DNA of 64,000 nucleotides, taken from the NCBI GenBank assembly GCA_008015835.1, contig SSGH01000007.1:124001-188000 (forward strand). Reading direction: 5' to 3'. Shown piece after piece: positions 44,126 to 52,760 of the stretch. Source of the stretch: Lysobacter sp. (lineage in GTDB: Bacteria > Pseudomonadota > Gammaproteobacteria > Xanthomonadales > Xanthomonadaceae). Numbering within the stretch: position 1 is the stretch's first letter; every line of letters starts with the position of its first letter. The position numbers and the translations under genes were made by a program. The notes under the pieces are model-generated. The model saw nothing but the letters and a program-made list of their open reading frames with translations, had not been told where the DNA came from and made no database searches.

Positions 44126-44518
44126 TCACTTGTATATCCAATATCGCGAAACCACAAATCCGACCCCGGCCAAAAAAGCGTCGATCACAGGCTTCATGAA
44201 CCAGGATAGCCGGAGTCCCGCGTTCTCGTTGACAAGACCCACCGCAAGAGTGCTCAGCGCCAGCATGACGCTCCAAGAAACGAAAAAACGGCCGAGATGA
44301 CGCCATTTCAGCCCTTCGCCAGCGACATCCCGAAACGTGATGGCTCCGTTCAACCAAAAGCCGAGCAGCGCGCCCGCCACCCGGCTGCAAACGTTGGCGG
44401 GTACGCTTAGCATGCCCATCGAGGTCAACGCGATATAAACCCCCGTATCGAGCATCAGTTGGAGCACGCCGACTCCGGCATAACCGAGCCCTTGGCGAAC
44501 CAATCGAGACTCAGACAT
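44126..44518 (-). CDS. GtrA-like flippase
   Basis: A 130-residue membrane protein with four hydrophobic helices, including GVGVLQLMLDTGVYIAL, GALLGFWLNGAITF and SWSVMLALSTLAVGL. The GtrA fold and the conserved N-terminal RQGLGYAGVGVLQ and C-terminal VVSRYWIYK are recognisable. GtrA proteins move polyprenyl-linked sugars across the inner membrane for glucosylation of O-antigen or teichoic acid. Its ATG overlaps the stop of the GT2 gene by eight bases. The pair therefore fits a module that makes a polyprenyl-phosphate sugar (GT2) and flips it (GtrA). Confidence 0.88.
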   Translation of the reverse strand: MSESRLVRQGLGYAGVGVLQLMLDTGVYIALTSMGMLSVPANVCSRVAGALLGFWLNGAITFRDVAGEGLKWRHLGRFFVSWSVMLALSTLAVGLVNENAGLRLSWFMKPVIDAFLAGVGFVVSRYWIYK

Positions 44519-45524
44519 TCTCGTGGCGCGCCAGTACGCCTCGCGCAGGGCCCAGACGATCGGCGATGGGGCGTCTGGGCAACGAAGCGACATCGTAAGC
44601 GACGAAAGCCAATACGAGTTGCAAACCGAGAATGATCGGCATGGCCGCCAGCATGATAACCCCCGTTGCCGTCGCGGCTTGGGCCACATGAGAAGCCCAC
44701 CAGTGGTACGCGCCATAGGTCGCGCCGAAAATCAACATCGAAACGCCGACAGCCAGTTCGATCGAAGCGGCCGACAAATCGCGCAAGAAATAATTGTAGA
44801 AAATACGCTTGGCGAAATTACGCGAATGCTTGAACAGGAATTCACCGAACGCTTTACCGATCTTCAAATTGCTTTTTTCGTCCGCATAGAGCGAATCCAT
44901 AGGGACATCGACCACGACAGCGCGATACGTCCCGAGGCGAAAAAGCATGTCGGTTTCGAAAAAATAACGCGAACTTATCTTATCGAGCGGTAGCGCCGCA
45001 GCGACACGAGCGTGTATCGCCGTATAGCCGTTCGTCGGATCGAACAGATCCCAATAGCCCGTCGACACCTTGGCCATGAACGAAAGAGCCGCGTTGCCGA
45101 TCAACCGCATCGCGGGCATTCTTCGGATGTATCGAAGGTCGTAAAAACGATTTCCTTTCGTATAGTCGGCGTAACCCGCCCGTATCGGCAGAACGAACCT
45201 GTCAACCAAAGCCGGGTCCATTTGCCCGTCCCCATCGATCTTGACGATGACATCGGCGCCGTCTTCGATCGCGCGCCGATAGCCATTCATGACTGCCCCG
45301 CCGACGCCTTGATTCCGCTCGTTGCGGACGACGATCACGCGATCGTCTTTGTTTTCCCGTTCGATGACGTCCCCGCTTTTCTCCGGACAACCGTCGTCCA
45401 CGGCGTAAATGCGCCATACGTACGCGGGTACGGCCTCGATCACGCCCATGACGTGCTTCACGACCTTGTAGCAAGGTATCACGACAGCGATTTTGACGGG
45501 CTCTTGGCCATCCGCGGATATCAT
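44511..45524 (-). CDS. polyprenyl-phosphate glycosyltransferase (DPM/GtrB-like GT2)
   Basis: A 337-residue GT2 enzyme. The N-terminal catalytic domain has IAVVIPCYKVVKHV, AVDDGCPEKS and DGDGQMDPALVDRF (acidic DxD-type metal site). The C-terminal part has two membrane helices. This layout matches polyprenyl-phosphate mannose/glucose synthases paired with GtrA. It transfers one sugar to undecaprenyl phosphate. ATG 45524 has GGAGCGCAACG upstream, so it was preferred over 45545. GtrA starts eight bases inside its 3' end. Confidence 0.88.
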   Translation of the reverse strand: MISADGQEPVKIAVVIPCYKVVKHVMGVIEAVPAYVWRIYAVDDGCPEKSGDVIERENKDDRVIVVRNERNQGVGGAVMNGYRRAIEDGADVIVKIDGDGQMDPALVDRFVLPIRAGYADYTKGNRFYDLRYIRRMPAMRLIGNAALSFMAKVSTGYWDLFDPTNGYTAIHARVAAALPLDKISSRYFFETDMLFRLGTYRAVVVDVPMDSLYADEKSNLKIGKAFGEFLFKHSRNFAKRIFYNYFLRDLSAASIELAVGVSMLIFGATYGAYHWWASHVAQAATATGVIMLAAMPIILGLQLVLAFVAYDVASLPRRPIADRLGPARGVLARHENV

Positions 45525-45555
45525 CGTTGCGCTCCTGCAGCCCACCGTATGGCGT

Positions 45556-46911
45556 TCACGGCTGGGTCGTCTTTCGAGGATTCAATAGAAGGTATGCGCT
45601 CAAAAAGCTGGCGAGCGCCATCATCGAATACAAATAGCGGAAGTCGCAAGCGATCGTCGTCGGCAAATAAGAACCGGCATACAGGACGGCGGCGGCGGCA
45701 ATCGACCAAAGCGCGATAGCGTCCGGCGACCTTCTTCTGCGGTAGACCGCCACGATGGAGAGAGCCAGCATGACCGCATACAGCCAATGGCGGAAGAATA
45801 TCGTTTCGCGCGAACTCTCGGCCCAACGTCCGATCAGCCTGTCTCGCGGATCCATTTCTTCGCGCAATCCGACCCGAGCGAGGTATTCCGAGGGCGCCGC
45901 CACGCCCCAATAAGCCGAGACGCAGCCTTTCATGCTGTCCATGCCGAAAAGGTAACGCAACGCCGCCGCCCGGTGGCTCAAATACGCGACCGGGTCGTGC
46001 TTGATGCCGCCGAGCCAAACTGCCGACAAACGCTCCGGCGGCATCGCATTGAAATATCCTCGCACCTTATCGTCGTGCCAGAGCGTATCGATGCGCTCCG
46101 CGCTGTAAAGCGCCCGGATGCGCTGGATTGTCTCGCCGTCAGCGCCGGTCCATTTCGAATCGTCGTTCTTTTCAGCGAACGCGACCATGCCGACCACATC
46201 GTACGAACGGACGGTATTGAATCCGACCGATAGCGGACTTGCGGGCAGAGGCGCTATCGTGCTTTTGGACAGCGCGTCGAAGGCGAATGTCCCGGCGAGC
46301 GTCATCGATAGAAAACCGGCCATGACCCCGATACGCGAAACGGTACGCGTGCGCGCGCGCGCGTAGACCCATGCGAGAGAAATCGTCAGCGGAAACGCGA
46401 TCAGAACACCCTGCTGCCGCAATAGCGGAATCGCCGACAGGCATAGCACCGGAATCCAGGCAGCCGATATTCGCGGCGGATCACGACGATTGGCGGCGTC
46501 GAGGATCGACATCGACGCAACCATGGCGAGCGTCGCCAGCATGACGTCTTTCCAGAGTATCCCGACGTAGAACATGAACACCGGATTCAAGGCGATCAGC
46601 GCGGCCGCATAAAGCCTCAAAGGCGCGCGCCGTTCCGTGCCGTCATAACCGGCGATCAACTTCGCGAAGACGCCGTATGTGGCCGCGCTATTGAGCGCGA
46701 CGAACAGGGCGGCGCCAATGCTCCCGCCCCCCAGCCAGGCGATAATCGACGCGAAGAACGTAGGCCCCCAACCGACCGCCTGCCCTGTCGCCCCCTCATA
46801 AAGAGCCATACCGCTGTCGACGGACATTTGTCCGGGCGAGTGAATCGCCGCGAGCACGATCGACAATGCTCCCAATAGCAGCATGATCGCGTACCGATGT
46901 TTGATGGCCAT
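45556..46911 (-). CDS. polytopic membrane protein, likely glycan-related, function unknown
   Basis: A 451-residue inner-membrane protein with about nine to ten hydrophobic helices (HRYAIMLLLGALSIVLAAI, FFASIIAWLGGGSI, ALIALNPVFMFYVGIL and others). A large extracytoplasmic loop at about 230-350 contains short polar motifs. The N-terminal region has the pattern of GT-C-type or acyltransferase-like membrane proteins, but no diagnostic motif was found. Its place between GT genes and a lipoprotein gene suggests a role in processing the polymer or the sugar donor. A glycosyltransferase of the GT-C class is the leading possibility, unproven. Confidence 0.65.
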   Translation of the reverse strand: MAIKHRYAIMLLLGALSIVLAAIHSPGQMSVDSGMALYEGATGQAVGWGPTFFASIIAWLGGGSIGAALFVALNSAATYGVFAKLIAGYDGTERRAPLRLYAAALIALNPVFMFYVGILWKDVMLATLAMVASMSILDAANRRDPPRISAAWIPVLCLSAIPLLRQQGVLIAFPLTISLAWVYARARTRTVSRIGVMAGFLSMTLAGTFAFDALSKSTIAPLPASPLSVGFNTVRSYDVVGMVAFAEKNDDSKWTGADGETIQRIRALYSAERIDTLWHDDKVRGYFNAMPPERLSAVWLGGIKHDPVAYLSHRAAALRYLFGMDSMKGCVSAYWGVAAPSEYLARVGLREEMDPRDRLIGRWAESSRETIFFRHWLYAVMLALSIVAVYRRRRSPDAIALWSIAAAAVLYAGSYLPTTIACDFRYLYSMMALASFLSAYLLLNPRKTTQP

Positions 46912-47009
46912 ATCGTCTTACTCTGAGGGTGGAACCGGTCGCGAAATCGCCCAGGAAACCAGAGCGCACGGCGCATGCGATGCGCACACCTGATCCGCGA
47001 ACCGAAGGA

Positions 47010-47606
47010 TTACTGAACGATGATTTCTTTGCCGGATTCGCAGAAATAATCGCGACCATCGCGGGTCAAGACGAAAATCACGGAATACGCCCCGGTAGGC
47101 ACCGATTGCATCGTCGTGGACACGCGAAATCCGGCCGTCTCCAACGCGGGACGACCGAAGTATTCGGCCACATCGGGACGATACGCTCCGGTCTTCGCGG
47201 GGATGGCGATCGCCGTCGCGCCTTTGAGAACGATCGAAAAATCTCCAGCCGGCGCGTCGACAGGATCGATCACGTAGCCGCTCCATATGGAGGCCTCGCC
47301 TTTCTTGGCGACGATAGCGTCCTTGAGGCCGCTGACATCGTCCAAGCTGCATGCTTTGCGAGTCCACTCCGCTTTAGCGAGAGACTCCGCGGCCAATGGG
47401 CCGACACCCGCCTCGTCGACGACGAATTGCGCCGGTTCCGCAATCTTCGGTTGAACGGTAGATTCCGCTTCGGAAGCCGTCTGCTTGGGCGCGCCGCCCG
47501 CTTGATCGGTCTGTTCAACGCGATTCTGCTCCCTGCATCCAGCAATCAACAGCATCGACACCGCTAATGGAAACAATATTGTCGTTCGCGTCACGGCATT
47601 CTTCAT
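47010..47606 (-). CDS. lipoprotein, function unknown
   Basis: A 198-residue predicted lipoprotein. Signal MKNAVTRTTILFPLAVSML is followed by the lipobox IAGC, a Gln/Glu/Ala-rich linker and a C-terminal domain with KGATAIAIPAK, GFRVSTTMQSVPTGAYSV and RDYFCESGKEIIVQ. The ATG at 47606 was chosen because AAAGGAAATCGCCGAG gives a clear ribosome site; the earlier start at 47651 has none. No family was recognised. Its position between the two parts of the polysaccharide cluster suggests envelope function. Composition is low-GC relative to the window. Confidence 0.65.
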   Translation of the reverse strand: MKNAVTRTTILFPLAVSMLLIAGCREQNRVEQTDQAGGAPKQTASEAESTVQPKIAEPAQFVVDEAGVGPLAAESLAKAEWTRKACSLDDVSGLKDAIVAKKGEASIWSGYVIDPVDAPAGDFSIVLKGATAIAIPAKTGAYRPDVAEYFGRPALETAGFRVSTTMQSVPTGAYSVIFVLTRDGRDYFCESGKEIIVQ

Positions 47607-47791
47607 CTCGGCGATTTCCTTTGGAATATGAGGTTGCTCGACCCTGCTCATGGGAAAAATCGGAGCGCACGAACGGCCGACTGGAGCACTGGCGTTCGAT
47701 GAGTCGAATGTGGTCGTTTCACGGGCGATTCATGTTATCGGCGCTTCACCGCTCGTCGCCATATCGATGGAACAACGCGCATGGCGATTCG

Positions 47792-48628
47792 CTAAGGCAT
47801 CAATTTCCATGCGAACCTCGCGATGCGCTTGAGCCAGGGGTTCCGCGTCAGCAACGCGTCGAGCGCGCCGTACTTGGCCCGCCAAAGCGCCAACTCGTCG
47901 TAGAGACCGAACCGGTGACGGAACAGCACCTCGGCGTTCTTCGCATAGAAACCGACGTTGGTCCGGAAGATTTCGGCGTACGTCTCCACCATCCGCTCGC
48001 GCTGGCTGTTGAACGTGGTGGTGCGCGACACCGCCTGCACGCGGTAATGGAACAGCGTCTCGTCGAGTTGCACGACATCCAAGCCCAGCGACAGCAGCCG
48101 AACCCAGAAATCGTAATCCTCCACGCCGTGACGGAGGCCTTCGTTGAAGCCCCCGGCGCGCTCCCAATCGCGTTTGCGGAACAGGCTGGTGATGAAGATG
48201 ACGTTGTCGATCACCAACTCGTCGGGGGTGTACGGCGGCAATTGCCACGGCCCGGATTCCGCACCGAATTTCGCGGCCTTGCAGTACACGATGCCGACGT
48301 CGGGCCGCGCTTCGAGCACGGCGAGCGCTTTTTCGACGTAGCTCGGCTCGATCTTGTCGTCCGCGTCCAAGGGCAGAATGCACTCGCCGGTGGCGGCGGC
48401 GATGGCCGCGTTTCGAGCCGCGGCCGGCCCCGCGTTGGCTTGTCTCAGTACGCGGGTCCGCGGCCAATCGGCGGCGTCCAGCAGTCGCGTGGTCTCGGCA
48501 TCGGTGGACCCGTCGTCGACGATCACGATTTCGAGATCGCCGTGGGTTTGGGCGAGCGCCGATTCGACCGCTTCGGCTAAGAAGCGGCCCGCGTTGTAAC
48601 ACGGGATGACGATCGAGACTCGGCTCAT
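47792..48628 (-). CDS. GT2 glycosyltransferase
   Basis: A 278-residue cytoplasmic/peripheral glycosyltransferase. It has SIVIPCYNAGRFLAEAV, then EIVIVDDGSTD (nucleotide binding), CILPLDADDKIEP (metal-binding DxD region) and a C-terminal segment GFNEGLRHGVEDYDFWVRL (catalytic base region). No membrane helix is seen. It likely adds one sugar to the lipid-linked O-antigen. It follows the GT8-like gene by 22 bases, so both are in the Wzm/Wzt transcription unit. A 185-base gap lies on its downstream side, before the lipoprotein gene, where the operon may end or a new promoter may start. Confidence 0.9.
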   Translation of the reverse strand: MSRVSIVIPCYNAGRFLAEAVESALAQTHGDLEIVIVDDGSTDAETTRLLDAADWPRTRVLRQANAGPAAARNAAIAAATGECILPLDADDKIEPSYVEKALAVLEARPDVGIVYCKAAKFGAESGPWQLPPYTPDELVIDNVIFITSLFRKRDWERAGGFNEGLRHGVEDYDFWVRLLSLGLDVVQLDETLFHYRVQAVSRTTTFNSQRERMVETYAEIFRTNVGFYAKNAEVLFRHRFGLYDELALWRAKYGALDALLTRNPWLKRIARFAWKLMP

Positions 48629-48650
48629 GGCATGCGTACGTCCGAAGTCT

Positions 48651-49778
48651 TCACGCGGCGAGTTTCTTGTACGCCTTGGCGAAGGTCGCCCACAGACCGT
48701 CGCGGCCGACCGAATCGACGAACCGAGCGAACACCGTTCTGCCTGGCGCTTGTGCGGCCGACGCGGCAGCGGTCTCGACGGGCGCGTCCGTCGCCGGCGC
48801 GATCTGCGCGTCGCTCGCGCCGAATGGATCCGGGATCGCCTCCCACAGCGCGCGGTCGCGGTAGGCGATCCGGGCTTGTTTGCCGATGGCGCCGCCGTCG
48901 CGATAGGCGCCGTAGGTCCACGACAACTTGCCGAGGCGCTGCTGACCGTGTCGCTCCAAAGTCTCGAGATAGCCTCGATACAGCCCTTCGAAGCATCCGC
49001 GATTTTCGTCGGTGAGCCACCAGCCCATCGCCTTATCGATCGTGCCCGAATCCAGGCCGGAAAAATGGATGAAGCGCAGCGGATCGCCGTTCACGACGTA
49101 GCCGCCCGTGGGCGCTTCGCGCATATCGCTGCCGAGCAAGGACCAGGTCGCGAAGTCGTAACCGTGATGTTTGAGGATGCGCACGTCGAAGAAACAGGGC
49201 GCCAGGTCGATCCACTTCTGATCGGTGAAGATGCCGCGCGCCTTGTCGTCGTAGCAGAACAGGAACAACCGCTCCGCCCACCACTGCAGGAAGCGCGCGG
49301 CGTTGTCCGAACGGCGCACAGCGAGAAACCCGAGGTTGTAGGTGCCGTGCGCGAGCGAGCTGATTTCCATGTCGATATTGCCCGGGCGCAGCAGATGCGG
49401 GCACAGCACGATGCTGTCGGCGTCCAGCGCGGCATCCAATTCGACGAACGGTCCGTAGACCAATACGTCCGGATCGAGATACACGAACTTATCGCGGCCC
49501 GGGTAGCGCTCCATCAGATGGATCATGAAACGCGGCTTCACCGCGGTGGAGGCTTCGACGATGGAGTGCCGGAAGATGAAGGCGTCGAAATTGTCCCAGC
49601 CCGCGTCCTTGGCCAGCACGATCTCGTCGAAATGCGGGAATTCGCGCGCGACGTCGGGGATTTCGCGCTCGACCAGGCACAGCACGAACGTGCTGCCCGG
49701 GCAGTGGGCTTTCGTGGACTCCGCCAGCGCCATCGCTTTGGGCAGATAGTTCGAACAAATCGAAGTATAGAAAATCAT
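48651..49778 (-). CDS. GT8-like glycosyltransferase
   Basis: A 375-residue protein. It starts MIFYTSICSNYLPKAMALA, and the metal-binding motif DPD is at 102-104 in KFVYLDPDVLVYGPF. These features, with SSLAHGTYNLGFLAVRR and GDPLRFIHFSGLD, match GT8-type sugar transferases that retain configuration. The ATG at 49778 is selected because the family starts with this strand; the extended frame to 49859 overlaps the sulfotransferase gene and reads as low-complexity sequence. About 50 C-terminal residues are Ala-rich and of unknown role. Confidence 0.82.
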   Translation of the reverse strand: MIFYTSICSNYLPKAMALAESTKAHCPGSTFVLCLVEREIPDVAREFPHFDEIVLAKDAGWDNFDAFIFRHSIVEASTAVKPRFMIHLMERYPGRDKFVYLDPDVLVYGPFVELDAALDADSIVLCPHLLRPGNIDMEISSLAHGTYNLGFLAVRRSDNAARFLQWWAERLFLFCYDDKARGIFTDQKWIDLAPCFFDVRILKHHGYDFATWSLLGSDMREAPTGGYVVNGDPLRFIHFSGLDSGTIDKAMGWWLTDENRGCFEGLYRGYLETLERHGQQRLGKLSWTYGAYRDGGAIGKQARIAYRDRALWEAIPDPFGASDAQIAPATDAPVETAAASAAQAPGRTVFARFVDSVGRDGLWATFAKAYKKLAA

Positions 49779-49845
49779 GTCGGATGTCGTTGGCTCATGA
49801 GGGCGATCGTCGTCGCCGGGGAAAAGTGGAGCATGGGAGCGAGCA

Positions 49846-51357
49846 TCATGCGTCGCCACGGCCGCGCTCGGCGGCCCGCGGAAGAAAACGCCGTATCGCG
49901 CGCAGCGGACGCGTGATCCGCCACGATAGCGTCGAGGTCAATTCGCGGATGGACGCTTCGAGGACCTCGATGCGTCGAGATTGGGTTTCGCGATCGGCCG
50001 CAGATCGATCGCGCTCCTCGGCCAGCGCCGCCTCCAGGTGTCGTTTGGCGTCTTCCAACGCCTCGATCTCGCGTTCGGCGCGCGCTTTCGCTTCGCGCAG
50101 ACGCTCCGCTTCGATCTCGGACGATCGGTGTGCTGCGCGCAGACGCTCCGCATCGAGCTCGGACGATCGCTGCGCGTCGCGTAGCCGCGAGACTTCCATC
50201 TCGAGTTGGCGCCGCGCTTCGGCCTCGCTGTCGAATCGTGCTTGCATCGCCTCGGCGCGCTGCGACGCCTGCGCGATCGTTTCCGCGATCGTCTGCTCGC
50301 GTTCCGCGGCGATGGCGTCCAGCGCATTCGCATGCGCCTCTTGGATTTTCAGTCTCGCCGCCAGATCGTCGCGTTCGATCAGGACATCGCTGTGGGTCTT
50401 GACCGCGTCTTCGGACCACGCGATCTGCGCGCCGAGCGCGCTGCGCAATGCGTGGACTTTCTCGTGCGTTTCGCGCAGACGCGATTCGCACATCGTCGCC
50501 GTTTCGGCCAAGGCGTCCGCGTATTCGCCCCATTCGGCGTTCCATGCGTCGAAGCGCTCGTCGACGGGCCGCAAACCGCTCCAATCGTCCGCGCCCGCCG
50601 CGATGACGGAAAACGCGTCGTAAGCGTCGTTCGCCATCGCCGCCAAACGATCGCGTTCCGGCGTCGCCATCGACGCATGATCGAAGTGCCGGATCGATCG
50701 ATCGACGAATTCGCCGAGGCCGCTTTCGTCCGCGGGCGCATCGATCGCGATCGCGAGCCGCCGCAGCGCCGTGCCGATCGCCGCGCGCGGATCGGCCAGC
50801 AACCGTTCGTAGGTGATCGCGGTGCGCTCGACGCCTGCGGACGCCGTCGTCGCGTCGAGCATGTGGCGCAGCCACAGCAGGCGGCCGAGCGCGGGCGACC
50901 AACCGTTGCGAGCGGCGATCGACGCGGCGACTTCGCTCGGTCTGCGCGCGACGATCAGCACCGTCGGCCGCACGCCGCGCTCGTTCAGAACGTCCAGCCA
51001 TAGCGGCAGGACACGACAGATCCGCGGATCTTTGATCGCCCACAGCGTCGCATCCGCGAACTGTTCGTCGATCAGCGCGCGAATGGCGTCGGCCGCGCGA
51101 CGCGCGGGATCGCTGCCGCGCCATCCGCTCGGCAGCGCGCGAACGTCGGCCCAATGACGGCCCAATGCGTGAAGCAGCGTTTCGTGGATCGAGACCGCAC
51201 GTTCGTTTTCCCAATAACCTTTGGGATTGTCGTCCGCCGGCTCGAGCAATTTGTCGCCCAACGCCACGCCGAAATGCGCGAGCGCGCCCGTGGTCGCGGA
51301 CGTACCGCTGCGGTGCATGCCCGCGACCAAAACGGCGGTGGACGCGGCGACGGTCAT
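49846..51357 (-). CDS. sulfotransferase domain protein with C-terminal coiled coil
   Basis: A 503-residue protein. Residues about 5-230 form a sulfotransferase domain with the 5'-phosphosulfate (PAPS) loop AVLVAGMHRSGTSATTGAL at 8-26 and a later VARRPSEVAASIAARNG region that fits the 3'-phosphate motif. From about 290 the protein is a long Glu/Arg/Ala-rich coiled coil, ending in TSTLSWRITRPLRAIRRFLP, a tail seen on proteins of O-antigen clusters. It could sulfate the growing polysaccharide or act as a length-controlling scaffold, in the style of coiled-coil terminators. Its ATG overlaps the stop of the wzt gene (ATGA). Confidence 0.85.
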   Translation of the reverse strand: MTVAASTAVLVAGMHRSGTSATTGALAHFGVALGDKLLEPADDNPKGYWENERAVSIHETLLHALGRHWADVRALPSGWRGSDPARRAADAIRALIDEQFADATLWAIKDPRICRVLPLWLDVLNERGVRPTVLIVARRPSEVAASIAARNGWSPALGRLLWLRHMLDATTASAGVERTAITYERLLADPRAAIGTALRRLAIAIDAPADESGLGEFVDRSIRHFDHASMATPERDRLAAMANDAYDAFSVIAAGADDWSGLRPVDERFDAWNAEWGEYADALAETATMCESRLRETHEKVHALRSALGAQIAWSEDAVKTHSDVLIERDDLAARLKIQEAHANALDAIAAEREQTIAETIAQASQRAEAMQARFDSEAEARRQLEMEVSRLRDAQRSSELDAERLRAAHRSSEIEAERLREAKARAEREIEALEDAKRHLEAALAEERDRSAADRETQSRRIEVLEASIRELTSTLSWRITRPLRAIRRFLPRAAERGRGDA

Positions 51358-52760
51358 CGCATCGTCCGCGACAGTTGCGGCGAAAAATCCAAGTCCACCA
51401 ACGCGGTCGAAAGCGAGCCCGAGACGGGCATCACGCGAAACATCGCCGCATCGACATGCCGCTCGATATAGCGCTCGCCCTCGGGCGAGGCGGCGACGAT
51501 GCCCGCGTTGAGAAAGTACGTACCGGCGTTGAGCGCGCAGCGGAAGCGGAAGCGCACCCGCACCTCGTCGCCCGCGTCGACGACGCCTCCGCCGGCTTGC
51601 TCGGTCGACGTCGCGGCGCCGGCGATTTCCACGCCGACGACGGTTTTGATCATCATCCCAAAACGCACGCCGGCGTGCGCGCGCGAAAACCGCGCGGTAT
51701 AGACGTACTCGTATTCGCGCCCGTGACAGATCACGTTGACGCGTCGACCCTCCGGAGTTTCGATATGCGGGTCTTCGATGCTGGCGCCGAAGGATTCGTA
51801 GCGCACGGTGCTTTTCGGCAGCAAGTGCTCGTCCCAAAAATCCGCGAACGCCTCCGCGTCTTGGGGGCGCTCGACACCGCCGTCGGCGGCGGTTCGGGGC
51901 GTCGGCGTCGCATCGATGTCCGCAGCGCCGTGATATTCGGCGCGAATGCGTTCGCGCAACCCCCTCGCTTTATCGGCCGGCGCGTAGATCAATCGTTGAT
52001 AATCGGCGACCACTTCTTTCGGCGCGCCGATGCGGATCAACTCGCCGTGATCGATCAAGATCGCGCGATCGCACAGCTCGATCACGGTTCCGGCCGAATG
52101 CGAGACGAACAAGACGGTCGCTCCCGCGTCGCGGATTTCGTCGATCTTCGCGAAGCACTTGCGCTGAAAGCCTTCGTCGCCGACCGACAGGGCCTCGTCG
52201 ACGATCAGGATTTCGGGCATCACGTTGATCGCGACCGCGAAGGCCAAGCGTACGTACATCCCGCTGGAGTAGGTCTTGACCGGTTGGTCGATGAATTCGC
52301 CGATATCGGCGAAATCGACGATCTCGTCGAACTTGTCTTCGATCTGGTCGCGCGTCAGCCCGAGCACCGTCGCGTTGAGATACACGTTCTCGCGACCGGT
52401 GAACTCCGGGTTGAAACCCGCGCCCAGTTCGAGCAGCGCCGCGATCCGGCCGGACACTTCGATCCGGCCGCCGGTCGGGTCGAGAATGCCGCACACGATC
52501 TGCAGCAGCGTGGATTTGCCGGAACCGTTGCGACCGACGATGCCCACGGTTTCGCCTCGACGCACCGAGAAATCGACGTTCTTGAGCGCGTGGAATTCGC
52601 GATACCAACGGCGCTTATCGCCGGGCGCGAGCATTTGCATCAAACGATGATGCGGCTTGGCGTAGATCGGAAACGCTTTCGACAGACCGCGCGCCTCGAT
52701 CGCGATATCGGATCGGCCGCCCTCGAACGCAGCGTTGGAAACGGCGCGATCAGAGGACAT
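51354..52760 (-). CDS. wzt: O-antigen ABC exporter ATPase Wzt with C-terminal glycan-binding domain
   Basis: A 468-residue ATPase. The ABC domain has Walker A GRNGSGKST at 76-84, the signature YSSGMYVRLAFA and Walker B EILIVDEAL. Residues about 300-468 form a separate beta-rich domain of the Wzt C-terminal kind, which binds the modified non-reducing end of the polymer so that only finished chains are exported. It pairs with Wzm. Its start (52760) overlaps the Wzm stop by 11 bases and its stop overlaps the sulfotransferase start by four, showing a tightly coupled set. In Xanthomonas the same two genes follow metB. Confidence 0.94.
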   Translation of the reverse strand: MSSDRAVSNAAFEGGRSDIAIEARGLSKAFPIYAKPHHRLMQMLAPGDKRRWYREFHALKNVDFSVRRGETVGIVGRNGSGKSTLLQIVCGILDPTGGRIEVSGRIAALLELGAGFNPEFTGRENVYLNATVLGLTRDQIEDKFDEIVDFADIGEFIDQPVKTYSSGMYVRLAFAVAINVMPEILIVDEALSVGDEGFQRKCFAKIDEIRDAGATVLFVSHSAGTVIELCDRAILIDHGELIRIGAPKEVVADYQRLIYAPADKARGLRERIRAEYHGAADIDATPTPRTAADGGVERPQDAEAFADFWDEHLLPKSTVRYESFGASIEDPHIETPEGRRVNVICHGREYEYVYTARFSRAHAGVRFGMMIKTVVGVEIAGAATSTEQAGGGVVDAGDEVRVRFRFRCALNAGTYFLNAGIVAASPEGERYIERHVDAAMFRVMPVSGSLSTALVDLDFSPQLSRTMR

